Assembly (NCBI GenBank): GCA_027449125.1
Contig: DAIDME010000106.1
Span: 19,312-83,311 of the forward strand
From: Solirubrobacterales bacterium
GTDB lineage: Bacteria; Actinomycetota; Thermoleophilia; Solirubrobacterales; Solirubrobacteraceae
DNA: 64,000 bases
Direction of reading: 5' to 3'
Notes under the pieces: generated by a model
The model's input: the letters and a program-made list of their open reading frames with translations, nothing else
The model's database searches: none
What the model was told of the DNA's origin: nothing
Program-made: the position numbers and the translations under genes
In this document: in pieces, positions 29,061 to 39,133 of the stretch
How the letters are laid out: each line of letters opens with the position of its first letter
How positions within the stretch are numbered: the stretch's first letter is position 1

Positions 29061-30125
29061 GTGGTCCAGCGGCTGGCCGTGCTGACAGCGGCACGACTCG
29101 TGCGGGTGGCGGGCGACGCGCAGTCAAGCGGCGGCAGGCCGGCATCGGTGTTCGCCTTCAACGAGGGGGCCGGCCTGGTCGTGGTCGGCGACCTGGGGCA
29201 GACGGGCTGCCACCTGGCGGTCTGCGACCTGGGCGCCCGGCCACTTGCCGAACACACCGCGCCGCTGCAGATCGAGCAGGGGCCTGAGGTCGTGATCAGC
29301 TGGGCCAAGGCGCGCTTCGCCGAGCTGCTTGCCGAGCTGGGACGTGGCTGGCAGGACGTGCTGGGTGTCGGGATCGGACTGCCCGGCCCCGTCGACTTCG
29401 ACACCGGCCGCCCGGTCAGCCCACCGGCGATGCCCGCCTGGGATGGGGTCGACGTGCCCGCCATGTTCGCCGACGTCACCGACCGGCCGGTCCTGGTTGA
29501 CAACGACGCGCGCATCATGGCGCTCGGTGAGCACCGCACCGCGAGGCGCGGCGACCGTCACATGATCTTCGTGAAGCTCGGCTCCGGCATCGGGGCGGGG
29601 CTGATCTCCTACGGCGAGGTCCTGCGCGGCGAGCGCGGGGCGGCGGGAGACATCGGCCACATCGTCGTCGACCCGGAGGCATCGGAAGTCTGCCGCTGCG
29701 GCAACGTCGGGTGCCTCGACGCGGTCGCCGGCGGCTGGGCGATAGCCCGGCGGCTGGGCGATCTGGCGCCGACCCCGCCGGACGTGGTGAGACTGGCGCG
29801 CGACGGCCAGCCGGAGGCGATGGCCGAGGTGAGGCGCAGCGGCCGGCTGGTGGGCGCCGCCGTGGCCAACGCCGTGAACCTGCTCAACCCGACCTCAGTG
29901 GTGATCGGCGGCAAGCTCGCCGAGGCTGACGAGCAGGTCTTTGCAGCCGTGCGCGAGGCGATCTACCGGCACGCCACGCCGGTGGCCTCGCGCCACCTGG
30001 AGATCGCGCTCACCGAGCTCTGGCACATGGCCGGCGTGATCGGCGCGGCGCACATGGTGATCGACCACGTGCTGGAGCCCGAGCGCGTGGGCGCCCTCGT
30101 CGAGCGCCGTCTGCGGGCCGCCTGA
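29061..30125 (+). CDS. ROK family transcriptional regulator/kinase-like protein; N-terminus probably extends upstream
   Basis: 'VDNDARIMALGEHR', 'GSGIGAGLI', 'GDIGHIVVDPEASEVCRCGNVGCLDAVAGG'; HTH coding continues upstream ('ALIRSGAASTRNDLAERLGVARST') without a canonical start. Confidence 0.88.
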   Translation: MVQRLAVLTAARLVRVAGDAQSSGGRPASVFAFNEGAGLVVVGDLGQTGCHLAVCDLGARPLAEHTAPLQIEQGPEVVISWAKARFAELLAELGRGWQDVLGVGIGLPGPVDFDTGRPVSPPAMPAWDGVDVPAMFADVTDRPVLVDNDARIMALGEHRTARRGDRHMIFVKLGSGIGAGLISYGEVLRGERGAAGDIGHIVVDPEASEVCRCGNVGCLDAVAGGWAIARRLGDLAPTPPDVVRLARDGQPEAMAEVRRSGRLVGAAVANAVNLLNPTSVVIGGKLAEADEQVFAAVREAIYRHATPVASRHLEIALTELWHMAGVIGAAHMVIDHVLEPERVGALVERRLRAA

Positions 30126-30155
30126 GCGGCGGTCAGGGTGCCCGCGGGGCGTCAG

Positions 30156-30785
30156 TCAGCCGTTGGCAGCCGCCGCCTGTGCGGCCAGGGCGGTGATCCT
30201 CGGCCAGTCGCCGGCGTCGATCAGCTCGGCCGTGACCATCCAGGAGCCACCGATGCAGATGACGTTCGGCAGCGCGAGGTAAGCGCCGGCGCGGTCCCGA
30301 TCGATGCCACCGGTCGGGCAGAAGCTGACCTGCGGGAACGGCCCGGCCAACGCCCGGATCGCCTCGACCCCGCCGCTCGCCTGCGCCGGGAAGAACTTCA
30401 TCGTGGTGATCCCGCGCTCCAGCAGCCGCAGGACCTCGCTCGCGGTCACCGCCCCCGGCAGGAAGGCGCCGCCGGCTTCCGCGGCGGCCGCCGCCAGCGC
30501 CTCCGTGCAGCCCGGCGAGACGATGAACCGCGCGCCCGCAGCGCGCGCCGCTCGCAGCTGCGCGGGCGTGTTGACCGTGCCCGCCCCAACCACGGCTTGC
30601 GGAAGCTCAGCCGCGATGCGCCTGATCGCCTCGATCCCCGCCTCGGTCCGCAGCGTCACCTCCAGAACAGGCAGGCCGCCTGCCACCAGCGCACGCGCCA
30701 ACGGCACGGCGCTACCTGCATCGGCGATGGTGATCACCGGTACGACGCGGGTCGTACCGAGCAACTCCACGAAACTCTCGCTCAC
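30156..30785 (-). CDS. eda: 2-dehydro-3-deoxy-phosphogluconate (KDPG) aldolase
   Basis: 'RVVPVITIADAGSAVPLARALVAGGLPVLEVTLRTEAGIEAIR', 'MKFFPAQASGGVEAIRAL', 'FCPTGGI'. Confidence 0.93.
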   Translation of the reverse strand: MSESFVELLGTTRVVPVITIADAGSAVPLARALVAGGLPVLEVTLRTEAGIEAIRRIAAELPQAVVGAGTVNTPAQLRAARAAGARFIVSPGCTEALAAAAAEAGGAFLPGAVTASEVLRLLERGITTMKFFPAQASGGVEAIRALAGPFPQVSFCPTGGIDRDRAGAYLALPNVICIGGSWMVTAELIDAGDWPRITALAAQAAAANG

Positions 30786-30817
30786 AGGGTGCTCCGCTTT
30801 CAGTTCGGGCGCACCGG

Positions 30818-32728
30818 TCAGACCTCCACGAGCTCGCGGATGTCCACTCTGGCCGACGCGTCCGGATAGGGTTCCTGCAGGGTAGTGAAGACGCTCGCGC
30901 CCGTGTCCGCACTGGAGACGGACATCCGGAAGAGGCTGAACAGCTCACGCCCGAGGCCCTCCTCACCGGCGCGCGGCGCCGGCACGGGCTCGCGCGACGC
31001 GAGGTCGACACCCAGAACGTCCAGCCGGCCCGAGCGCGCGTCCAGCCGGATGCGGTCACCATCGCGCAGGCGCGCCAGGGGCCCGCCGCAGGCCGCCTCC
31101 GGAGTGCAGTGGATTGCCGCGGCCACCTTCCCGGAGGCCCCTGACATACGACCGTCCGTCACGAGCGCCACGCGCAGGCCGCGACCCTGCATGACGCCGA
31201 GTGCCGGCGTCAGGCGATGGAGCTCGGGCATGCCGTTGGCGCGCGGTCCCTGGAAGCGGACGACCACGACCGCGTCCTCGTCGAGCGTGCCCGCGGCGAA
31301 TGCGTCCAGGAAGGCCTGCTGGTCGTCGAACACACGGGCGGGCGCCTCGATCACGCGCTGCTCCGCGCTCACCGCCGAGACTTTGATCACGGCCCGCCCG
31401 AGCGTGCCCTCGATCACGCGGATGCCGCCGTCACGCGCGAAGGGCTCATCGGCGGCGCGCAGCACCGCAGGGTCGACCTGACCCGCAGGCGACGCCGGCA
31501 GCCAGCGCAGCTCACCGCCGACCAGCTCCGGCGCCTGCGTGTAGCGGCTCAGACCGTGGCCGGCGACGGTGGGCACGTCCTCGTGCAGCAACCCGGCATC
31601 GAGCAGCGCCGAGATCAGGCTGGCGGTTCCACCGGCCCGCTGGAAGTCGTTGATGTCCGCCTTGCCGTTCGGGTAGATGCGGGCGAGCAGCGGCACCAGG
31701 CCGGAGAGCTCGGCGAAGTCCTGCCAGGTGAGGGCGATGCCGGCTGCGGCGGCCATGGCAACCAGGTGCATGGTGTGGTTCGTCGAGCCGCCGGTCGCAA
31801 GCAGCGCCACCACTGCGTTCACGATCGCACGCTCGTCGACGATCCGACCAACCGGCGCATGTTCCTCGGGGTCGGCGAGCGCGACGATCCGGCGGCCCGC
31901 CGCCTGCGTCAGCGAGCGCCGCAACGCGGTCCCGGAGGCGACGAAGCTGGCGCCCGGCAGATGCAGTCCCAGGGCCTCCATCAGCAGCTGGTTGGTGTTG
32001 GCCGTCCCGTAGAAGGTGCAGGTTCCGGGTGCGTGATAGGAGCGCATCTCCGTATCGAGCAACGCCGCGGCGCCGACCTCGCCCCGTGCGTGGCGTTCGC
32101 GCGCGCTCGCCTTTTCGGCGTTCGGCATCCCCGACGGCATCGGCCCGCCCGGGACGAAGATGCACGGCAGGTGCCCGAAGCTGAGCGCGCCGATCACCAG
32201 GCCCGGGACGATCTTGTCGCAGACGCCGAGCAGCAGCGCGGCGTCGAACATGTCGTGCGCCAGGGCCACAGCGGTCGCCATCGCCACCACATCCCGGCTG
32301 AACAGTGACAGCTCCATGCCCTCGCGCCCCTGGGTGATGCCATCACACATCGCCGGCACGCCGCCCGCGAACTGGGCGACGCCGCCCGCGCGCAGGATCT
32401 CCTTCTTGAGCAGCGCCGGATAGCGGTCAAGCGGCTGGTGCGCCGAGAGCATGTCGTTGTAGGCGGATACGATCGCGACGTTGGGCACCTCACGCCGAGC
32501 GAGCAGCTCCTTTTCGTCGGCGCCGCAGGCTGCAACTCCGTGCGCGAGGTTCGCGCAGCCTGAGCGTCCCCGTGGGCGACCGTGGAGGCGGTCCTGCTCG
32601 ATGCGGCGGTCAATGCGGTCGAGGTATGCCCGCCGGCTCTCACGGCTGCGGCGAGCGATCCGGTCGGTGACCTCGGCTACCGCCAGGTGGACGTCACGGG
32701 AGGGTCGGGCTGTTGGCCGGTTGTGCAT
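30818..32728 (-). CDS. edd: Phosphogluconate dehydratase (IlvD/Edd family)
   Basis: 'CDKIVPGLVIGALSFGHLPCIFVPGGPM', 'GTCTFYGTANTNQLLMEALGLHLPG', 'LVTDGRMSGASGKVAAAIH'; adjacent to eda. Confidence 0.93.
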   Translation of the reverse strand: MHNRPTARPSRDVHLAVAEVTDRIARRSRESRRAYLDRIDRRIEQDRLHGRPRGRSGCANLAHGVAACGADEKELLARREVPNVAIVSAYNDMLSAHQPLDRYPALLKKEILRAGGVAQFAGGVPAMCDGITQGREGMELSLFSRDVVAMATAVALAHDMFDAALLLGVCDKIVPGLVIGALSFGHLPCIFVPGGPMPSGMPNAEKASARERHARGEVGAAALLDTEMRSYHAPGTCTFYGTANTNQLLMEALGLHLPGASFVASGTALRRSLTQAAGRRIVALADPEEHAPVGRIVDERAIVNAVVALLATGGSTNHTMHLVAMAAAAGIALTWQDFAELSGLVPLLARIYPNGKADINDFQRAGGTASLISALLDAGLLHEDVPTVAGHGLSRYTQAPELVGGELRWLPASPAGQVDPAVLRAADEPFARDGGIRVIEGTLGRAVIKVSAVSAEQRVIEAPARVFDDQQAFLDAFAAGTLDEDAVVVVRFQGPRANGMPELHRLTPALGVMQGRGLRVALVTDGRMSGASGKVAAAIHCTPEAACGGPLARLRDGDRIRLDARSGRLDVLGVDLASREPVPAPRAGEEGLGRELFSLFRMSVSSADTGASVFTTLQEPYPDASARVDIRELVEV

Positions 32729-32735
32729 GTTGCGA

Positions 32736-32769
32736 GCTATATCTAATTCGAGTTATGCTTGTCAAGCAT
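32736..32769 (-). promoter_or_regulatory. Predicted sigma70-like promoter of edd with palindromic operator over the -35 box
   Basis: Minus strand TTGACA (complement of 32760-32765), 18-nt spacer, TATAGC (complement of 32736-32741); palindrome ATGCTTG-t-CAAGCAT at 32755-32769. Confidence 0.6.
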
Positions 32770-32823
32770 CAAAAGTGTTAAAGACCTACCGGAGAGGAGC
32801 TGGTGTTCAGTGGGAGGACTGCG

Positions 32824-33087
32824 ATGAGCGCGGCGCTCGAGGATCGGGCGAGGTTCGGGCAGGACGACTGCGCGACCGTGGTGCTGGCCAGCTTCGCCTG
32901 CCGCAGCTGCCTGACCGCACCGGACCTGGTCACCCTGACCGGCACGCCGGGCGAGCGGATGGCGACCAGCGAGTGCCCCGCTTGTGGGGCGCTGAACCGC
33001 GTCCGAATGAGCGACACGCAGGCTTTCAAGCTGTGGACGCTGCAACGAGGCAACACCTTCGTGCACTTCGCGCCCCAGTACTGGTAG
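32824..33087 (+). CDS. Small hypothetical protein with two Cys pairs (zinc-ribbon-like)
   Basis: 'FACRSCLTAPDL...SECPACGALNRV'; ATG at 32824. Confidence 0.55.
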   Translation: MSAALEDRARFGQDDCATVVLASFACRSCLTAPDLVTLTGTPGERMATSECPACGALNRVRMSDTQAFKLWTLQRGNTFVHFAPQYW

Positions 33088-33139
33088 CGGCGACGCCGCC
33101 GCGGCGGACAGCAGGCCCAGTTCAGCTAGTCTGGCGACG

Positions 33140-34027
33140 ATGGCGCAGATAACGATCGCGAGCGGCCTGCCGTTCGAGTACGAGACGTTCGGGAACAGCG
33201 TCGATCCACCCGTGCTGATGGTGATGGGGTTCGGCTCGCAGCTGGTCTCCTGGCCGCGCGAGTTCTGCGCGCAGCTGGCCGCCGCCGGACGCAACGTGAT
33301 CGCCTTTGACAACCGCGACTGCGGTCTGTCCGCAAAGCTCGACGGCAACGAGCCGCCGCTCGAGCAGATCGGGCTCGCGGCGGCTGCGGGCGACTTCCAG
33401 CGCGCCCGTGCGCTGGCGCCCTACACCTTCAGCGACATGAGCGACGACGGCTTCGGACTCCTGGATGCGCTCGGCATGGAGCGCGCCCACGTGGTCGGCG
33501 TCTCGATGGGCGGCATGATCGCCCAGACGATGGCGATCGAGCATCCCGAGCGGGTGCTGAGCCTGACCTCGATCATGTCGCACACCGGCGAGCCCGCTTA
33601 CGGGCAGTCAACGCCCGAAGCGCGTGCGGCACTCCTCGCGCCGGAGCCCGAGGGCCGTGACGCGTACATCGAATCGGCTGCAACCTGGCTGACCTGGCAC
33701 TCTCGACGCTACCCGGAGCTGGAGCAGACGCGCGCGATCGCAGCCGAGACATACGACCGCGGCCTCTGCCCGGCGGGCACGCGCCGTCAGCTTGCGGCGA
33801 TGCTGGCCAGCGGGCCGCGCGCCGAGGGGCTGCGGCGGCTGCGCTTGCCGACCCTGGTCATCCACGGCCTGGATGACACGCTGATCGCCCCGAGCGGCGG
33901 CGAACGCACGGCCGAGCTGGTCCCGGGAGCGAAGTTGTTGATGCTCGCGGACATGGGCCACGACCGCCCACGGCCGTTGTGGCCCGCGCTCTGCGACGCG
34001 ATCGCGGAGCACACCGCCTCGACTTGA
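33140..34027 (+). CDS. Alpha/beta hydrolase
   Basis: 'GVSMGGMIAQTMAIEHPERVLSLTSI', 'HGLDDTLIAPSGG'. Confidence 0.9.
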   Translation: MAQITIASGLPFEYETFGNSVDPPVLMVMGFGSQLVSWPREFCAQLAAAGRNVIAFDNRDCGLSAKLDGNEPPLEQIGLAAAAGDFQRARALAPYTFSDMSDDGFGLLDALGMERAHVVGVSMGGMIAQTMAIEHPERVLSLTSIMSHTGEPAYGQSTPEARAALLAPEPEGRDAYIESAATWLTWHSRRYPELEQTRAIAAETYDRGLCPAGTRRQLAAMLASGPRAEGLRRLRLPTLVIHGLDDTLIAPSGGERTAELVPGAKLLMLADMGHDRPRPLWPALCDAIAEHTAST

Positions 34028-34045
34028 GCGGCGCCGCCGCCGCGC

Positions 34046-35059
34046 TCAGCCGGCCAGCACGGGCACCAGCTGCGCAGCCCCCGCCTGAGCCTGCGCCTTC
34101 GCCGCGTACATGCGCTTGTCAGCGCGATCGAGCCAGGACCCGAGCCGCTCTCCCTCGCGGCGCTCCGCGACGCCGAAGGACCATACCGAGGCGCTCTGGC
34201 CCCGCAGGCCGGCCGCCCACCCCTCGGCGTCCGCGGCCGTGAGCCCCGGCAGGACCGCGACGAACTCGTCGCCGCCGACGCGGGCGACGAGATCCACCGC
34301 ACGCGCGGCGGTCTGTAGCTCGGTCGCAAAGCCTGCGAGCAGCCGGTCGCCGGCGACGTGGCCGCGCTGGTCGTTGACCTGCTTGAGGCCGTCGACGTCG
34401 ATCACCACAAGGCTCGCAGCGCCCGCGCCACGCCGCCCGTCGAGGATCTCGGCTGCCGCCTGGTCGAGGCCACGGCGGTTCAGCAGTCCGGTCAGCTGGT
34501 CGTGACGAGCCTCGTGGCGCAGGTTCGCGAGCATCTGGGAGAGCAGCACCGAGAGGACCACCGACGTAGCCAGCACCGGCAGCGACTCCGCCAGCACGCG
34601 CAGGTGCTGTGGGTTGAGCCCGGTTGCGGCGCAGATCACCCCGAGCTCCAGCAGGTAGGTCAGCGTGACCACTCGCGAGCGAAAGAACCCGGTGGCCCAG
34701 ATCCCGACCCACACGAGACCGAAGCCGGCGAGCAGGCCGGCCTGCTCGCCGTGCCCGACCGCCATTATGAGGCCCGCTACCAGCACGGTGGCCGTTGCCA
34801 GCGCCAGCAGCGCACCGTCGCCGACCCTCGACCCCAACAGGACCAGCACGACCGCGACCAGCCCCAGCAAGCCGCCGCACGTCGCACACACGACGGGCGA
34901 CGTGGTGACGTAGTGGGGCAGCGCCGCCATCACGGCGACGCTGACCGCGAAGGTGCCCTGCACCAGCGCTAGCGTCCAGGTCTTTGGCGACAGGAACCTG
35001 GGCAACGAGGTCTTGGCGGTTACGGCAACCGAATTCATATCCATACTCCGGTCCATCAT
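34046..35059 (-). CDS. Membrane-anchored GGDEF-domain protein
   Basis: N-terminal TM segments; 'HDQLTGLLNRRGLDQ', 'RVGGDEFVAVLPG' (GGDEF). Confidence 0.9.
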   Translation of the reverse strand: MMDRSMDMNSVAVTAKTSLPRFLSPKTWTLALVQGTFAVSVAVMAALPHYVTTSPVVCATCGGLLGLVAVVLVLLGSRVGDGALLALATATVLVAGLIMAVGHGEQAGLLAGFGLVWVGIWATGFFRSRVVTLTYLLELGVICAATGLNPQHLRVLAESLPVLATSVVLSVLLSQMLANLRHEARHDQLTGLLNRRGLDQAAAEILDGRRGAGAASLVVIDVDGLKQVNDQRGHVAGDRLLAGFATELQTAARAVDLVARVGGDEFVAVLPGLTAADAEGWAAGLRGQSASVWSFGVAERREGERLGSWLDRADKRMYAAKAQAQAGAAQLVPVLAG

Positions 35060-35156
35060 CCGGGTCCATCAGCTCTACACGACGGCGGTCATCACTCCGC
35101 GACGCGGAACGCATCGGCAATTCGGACCCCGGCCTTGAGCGCTGGCCGCGGGCCGA

Positions 35157-36311
35157 TCAGCCGGCGACGTAGGCCGTGACGGACGCCGAGCGCACGACAC
35201 CCGCGCCGCTGACAGCCGTCGCCGTGTAGGTGATCTTCTCGACCGCCGCGCCGCGCCGCACGTGCACACGCAGCCGACAGGACACGATTCCGGAGACGCG
35301 ATCGCTGGCGACGCAGCGCGCCCGCGCAACCGCCCGGTAGTGACCACCTCTGCGTACGCCGGCGACGCGCACGCGCGGTGCGCCCAGGTCCATGCGGATG
35401 TGGCGCACGGTGACGCTCGCGCCGGTGCCGGCCGTGGTGCGGATCCTCCGCGTGAGCGTGGCGTCCCGCACGCTGTGTCGTAACACAACAGGCTTGGGAC
35501 AGCCGCCGACGATCACCGACCCGGCCCGGTTGCAGACGAATCTCACCGTGAGCACGGTGTGCCACCAGCCGCGGCGGTTGCGGTGGGCGCGGCTGCTTAG
35601 CACAGCGCGGATCGTCGGCTTGGTGACGAACGCATCCTCGACGGTCGGGCCGGTCACCGTCTGCGAGGCAGACGAGCCGGCGTAGCCCGCGGAGCCCGCG
35701 TAGGTGGCGGTGATCGTCTCCGTCGTATCCGCCGGTACGGTGTAGGCCAGCGTGGCAACACCGGCCGAAAGCGCGACCGACCCAAGCAGCCTGCCCTCCA
35801 CCGAGAACACGACCTCGCCGGACGGCGTACCGTCGCTCGGCGCGGTCGCCGTCACCTGCGCGGCGAGGCTCGCGGGGCCGACCGTCAGCACCGCGGTCGT
35901 GCCGGCCTGGGCGACAGGGATCGTCTGCTGGGCCTGAGCGGGTCCGTACCCGGTGCTGCCGCCGGTGCCGGGCACATCGGCGTCGATCACGCAGCTGCCC
36001 GCGTTCACGAACGAGACCACGCCCGCCTCAAGCACGCAGGCGCCGTTGGTGGTGGCCGGGTCGACCGCGAAGCTCACGGACTCGCCCGAGGGGTTCGCCG
36101 CCGCCGTGGGCGTGTAGGTCGGCCCGCCAACAACGGCATCGGTCGGCGGCGAGGATGTGAACTGGACTGTCTGCGGTGTCAGCGTCCGTGGCAGCGCCCG
36201 TTCACGGACGGCCACCGCGCTCGCGCCGGCGGTGGCGCTGAGCGCCGCGCCCGCCACGCTCGCGGCGAGGGTGAACACCAGAAGTGTGCGCGCCGGCGGC
36301 AGCTTCCACAT
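35157..36311 (-). CDS. Secreted protein with Ig-like (Big_3-type) repeat
   Basis: Signal-peptide-like N-terminus; 'VVFSVEGRLLGSVALSAGVATLAYTVPADTTETITATYAGSAGYAGSSASQTV'. Confidence 0.7.
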   Translation of the reverse strand: MWKLPPARTLLVFTLAASVAGAALSATAGASAVAVRERALPRTLTPQTVQFTSSPPTDAVVGGPTYTPTAAANPSGESVSFAVDPATTNGACVLEAGVVSFVNAGSCVIDADVPGTGGSTGYGPAQAQQTIPVAQAGTTAVLTVGPASLAAQVTATAPSDGTPSGEVVFSVEGRLLGSVALSAGVATLAYTVPADTTETITATYAGSAGYAGSSASQTVTGPTVEDAFVTKPTIRAVLSSRAHRNRRGWWHTVLTVRFVCNRAGSVIVGGCPKPVVLRHSVRDATLTRRIRTTAGTGASVTVRHIRMDLGAPRVRVAGVRRGGHYRAVARARCVASDRVSGIVSCRLRVHVRRGAAVEKITYTATAVSGAGVVRSASVTAYVAG

Positions 36312-36452
36312 AAGCGGTCATCCCCTGGGCGCCGCCGGACGCGGCGCCTGGTAGCGGAGCAGCGTAGCGGAGCACGGCCAGCGCGGCGAGCGCTGGGCGG
36401 ATGGTTGCGGCGCCGTCGCGGCCCGTCAACAGCGAGCGGAGCACAGCTGCGG

Positions 36453-37490
36453 TCAGCCTGCCGGCGGCCGGCTGGCGCCAGGGGCCGCCAGCGCGGCGAT
36501 CAGCTCCGCTTCGCGCGCGGCCGACAGGCCGGCCCGGCGCGGCCGGGTCAACCCCAGCTGGCGTTCCCAGGCCAGCGTGTCGGTGATGGTCTCCGCTGGC
36601 GGCCGGCGCTTCAGGCCCGCGCCGAGAGCGCGGCTGCCGTCGCGAGCACAGAAGCCTCGCCACTGCGGGTCGGCCAGCCAAAGCGCCAGTGACTCCTCCC
36701 CCATGAACTCCCCGACGCCGTGCTGCAGGAGCCAGCCGTGCGGGGCGCGCACGAGCGGCCCCGAGTGCCCGCCGATCCGGCGCGAGAGCTCGACCCAGGC
36801 GGCGAGCGTGAGCCGTTCGCCGACCACGTCGTAGGTACCGCATTCACCTCTGGCGGCGCAAACGAGCAGCCAGCTCGCGAGGTCGCGAACGTCGATCGCC
36901 TGCACGGATGCGCGGTCGCCGTCGTCAGGCACGAGCATCGCGGCGCCGCCGTCGCGTGCCGCCCTGGCAACCCAGTAGCCACCACGGTCGCTCGGGTCAC
37001 CGGGGCCGGCTATCAGGCCCGAGCGCGCGATCAGCAGGCCAGCCTCACCGGCGGCGCGACAGGCGAGCTCACAGGCGACCTTGGCCTCGCCGTAGAGCTC
37101 AGCCCCGGCCCGATCCTCATCGGTCGGAGCGAGCAGAGCCGCGGTCTCGTCCGCCCCGATCGCGGCGTGTGACGCGTAGACGCTGCCGGAGGAGACGTAG
37201 ATCCAGTGCCGGGCGCGATCACGCAGCGCCGCGAGGGCGGTGCGTACCATCCGGGGCTGCCAGCTGAGCTCCACCACCGCGTCCCAGTGCTCCTCGCGCA
37301 CCGCGTCGTAGGCGTCCGGCTCAAACCGGTCGGCCCGGACCAGCCGCGCGCCCGCCGCCGCCGGGCCGCTCACGCCGCGGGCCAGGCAGGTCACGGAGTG
37401 ACCCTGCGCCAGTGCTTGACTGGAGATCTCGCGCCCGAGCCAGGCCGTCCCGCCGAGCACCAGGAGCTTGAGCTGCGAGCCGGCCGCCAC
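36453..37490 (-). CDS. NAD-dependent epimerase/dehydratase family protein
   Basis: 'LKLLVLGGTAWLGREISSQALAQGHSVTCLARG', GTG at 37490. Confidence 0.88.
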   Translation of the reverse strand: MAAGSQLKLLVLGGTAWLGREISSQALAQGHSVTCLARGVSGPAAAGARLVRADRFEPDAYDAVREEHWDAVVELSWQPRMVRTALAALRDRARHWIYVSSGSVYASHAAIGADETAALLAPTDEDRAGAELYGEAKVACELACRAAGEAGLLIARSGLIAGPGDPSDRGGYWVARAARDGGAAMLVPDDGDRASVQAIDVRDLASWLLVCAARGECGTYDVVGERLTLAAWVELSRRIGGHSGPLVRAPHGWLLQHGVGEFMGEESLALWLADPQWRGFCARDGSRALGAGLKRRPPAETITDTLAWERQLGLTRPRRAGLSAAREAELIAALAAPGASRPPAG

Positions 37491-37753
37491 GCGGCAGATC
37501 GTAGCGACCCTGAAAGCCGGCGGATTTTCGCTCAAATTGCGCGAAGTGGCCCTGTGCCCGCTTGCGTTAGAAGCACCGCCTCGCATAGATTTGACGCAGC
37601 GGTTCGGGAGGGAGCAATGTCCGCGAAAGCCAAGCGAGACGGCTCCCGACGGCGAGCGACAGAGCTTTTTCCGCGCGCAGGCTACGCGCGTGAGCAGGCA
37701 CGGTCATCGCCCCCGAGCCGCTTTTCGTCCCGCGAGGGACTCAGCGCCGCAAC

Positions 37754-38905
37754 TCAGGCCGCGGCGGCGCGGCTGCGGTCCGCGCTGACGACCACCCGGT
37801 CGCGCCCGGTCGCCTTGGCCTCGTAGAGAGCGCGGTCGGCGCGCGCAAACCAGGCGTCGGCGGCCTCGCCGGCGAGCGCCTCCGCGACCCCGGCGCTCAC
37901 CGTGGCCGCCGTTCCGCAGCTTTGCCCGTCCCCTGCCAGCGACCGCACGGCGGCGAGGAACCGCTCAGCGAGCCTGGTCGCGTCGTCGAGCGCTGCGTCG
38001 CGCAGGATGACCGCGAACTCGTCGCCGCCAAGTCGTGTGACGACATCGGCGCGCCGCGGAAAGCAGCGGGCGAGCGCACCCGCAACCGACGCGAGCGTCA
38101 GATCGCCGCAGGCATGCCCTTGCGCGTCGTTGATCTGCTTGAAACCGTCGATGTCGACCAGCACGAGGCTCGCCGGCTCGCCCGCGAGCGTGTGGACCTG
38201 CAGCACCCGCGGCAGCTCGCGCTGGAACACACCGCGGTTGCAGAGCTTCGTCAGCGGATCGATGTCGGCCTCGCGGCGGGTGTCCTCCAGCTCAACGGTC
38301 AGCCGATCGACGCGCTGACCGAGCTCGCGTGCGAGCTCCAGCTGGCGGGCGCTGCGCTCGTTGATCAGCTCGGTGAGCCGCTGCACGCTCTCGAGCGCAA
38401 GCGCTTTGAGCTCCGCCGCCGGAGCGTCGGCCGCAGCCCGCAGGCGCGCCAGCTGGCCGGCGGCCTCGGAATCGGCGGCGCTGTCGCCGATGAGCGCCCG
38501 GGAGAAGCGCTCGACGACCAGCCAGACAGCGTCCTGGAGCTCGCCGATCGCCTGCGATGTGCTGGCCCGGTCCGCGCGCACGTGTGCGACCACATGCCGG
38601 CACAGTCCGTCCCAGTCGCGGTCCCGGACGAGCAGTTCCGGTGCGCCCGGCGGTGGCGCGAGGACGAGGACGTGTCGGGCCCACGCTTCCAGCTCGCCTG
38701 CCGCCTCGGAGTCGGCGCTCGCGGCATCCCGCAGCGCTCGCAGGATCGCGGCCACGGCATCCAGCGCCGCATGCGGAGCCTGCTCGGAGTGTGGCCGCGC
38801 AGGCTCCTCCTCCAGCGGACCCGCCGTGGCCGCCGGTTCCGTGACCGCGAGATCGACCTCGACGAGGCTGGAACGTCGCAGATTCATCGTTGGTTGGATC
38901 GTCAC
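37754..38905 (-). CDS. GGDEF-domain diguanylate cyclase-like protein
   Basis: 'DIDPLTKLCNRGVFQRELPRVL', 'TRLGGDEFAVILRD'. Confidence 0.9.
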   Translation of the reverse strand: MTIQPTMNLRRSSLVEVDLAVTEPAATAGPLEEEPARPHSEQAPHAALDAVAAILRALRDAASADSEAAGELEAWARHVLVLAPPPGAPELLVRDRDWDGLCRHVVAHVRADRASTSQAIGELQDAVWLVVERFSRALIGDSAADSEAAGQLARLRAAADAPAAELKALALESVQRLTELINERSARQLELARELGQRVDRLTVELEDTRREADIDPLTKLCNRGVFQRELPRVLQVHTLAGEPASLVLVDIDGFKQINDAQGHACGDLTLASVAGALARCFPRRADVVTRLGGDEFAVILRDAALDDATRLAERFLAAVRSLAGDGQSCGTAATVSAGVAEALAGEAADAWFARADRALYEAKATGRDRVVVSADRSRAAAA

Positions 38906-39133
38906 GACGCAGATTTACTTGAGCCTTGACGGCTACGGCCTCCAGCACCGATCGCGTGCCCACGCTCGCCGCGGCCCGCACACAGCCACGCCCCGCGGAT
39001 GATCCCGGTTGCCTGCGCAAGAACCGCGCGACCTGGGTACGCTGGGGACGCGCCCGTCGCGCCGACCCCGTCGGGCTCACGATTCCGCTTGGCGTGGGGC
39101 GGCTCACGCCGATACGCGCAGTGCCGAAGACCA

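Noticed and set aside
31217-32308. 363-aa plus-strand ORF
   Set aside because: Antisense shadow of edd
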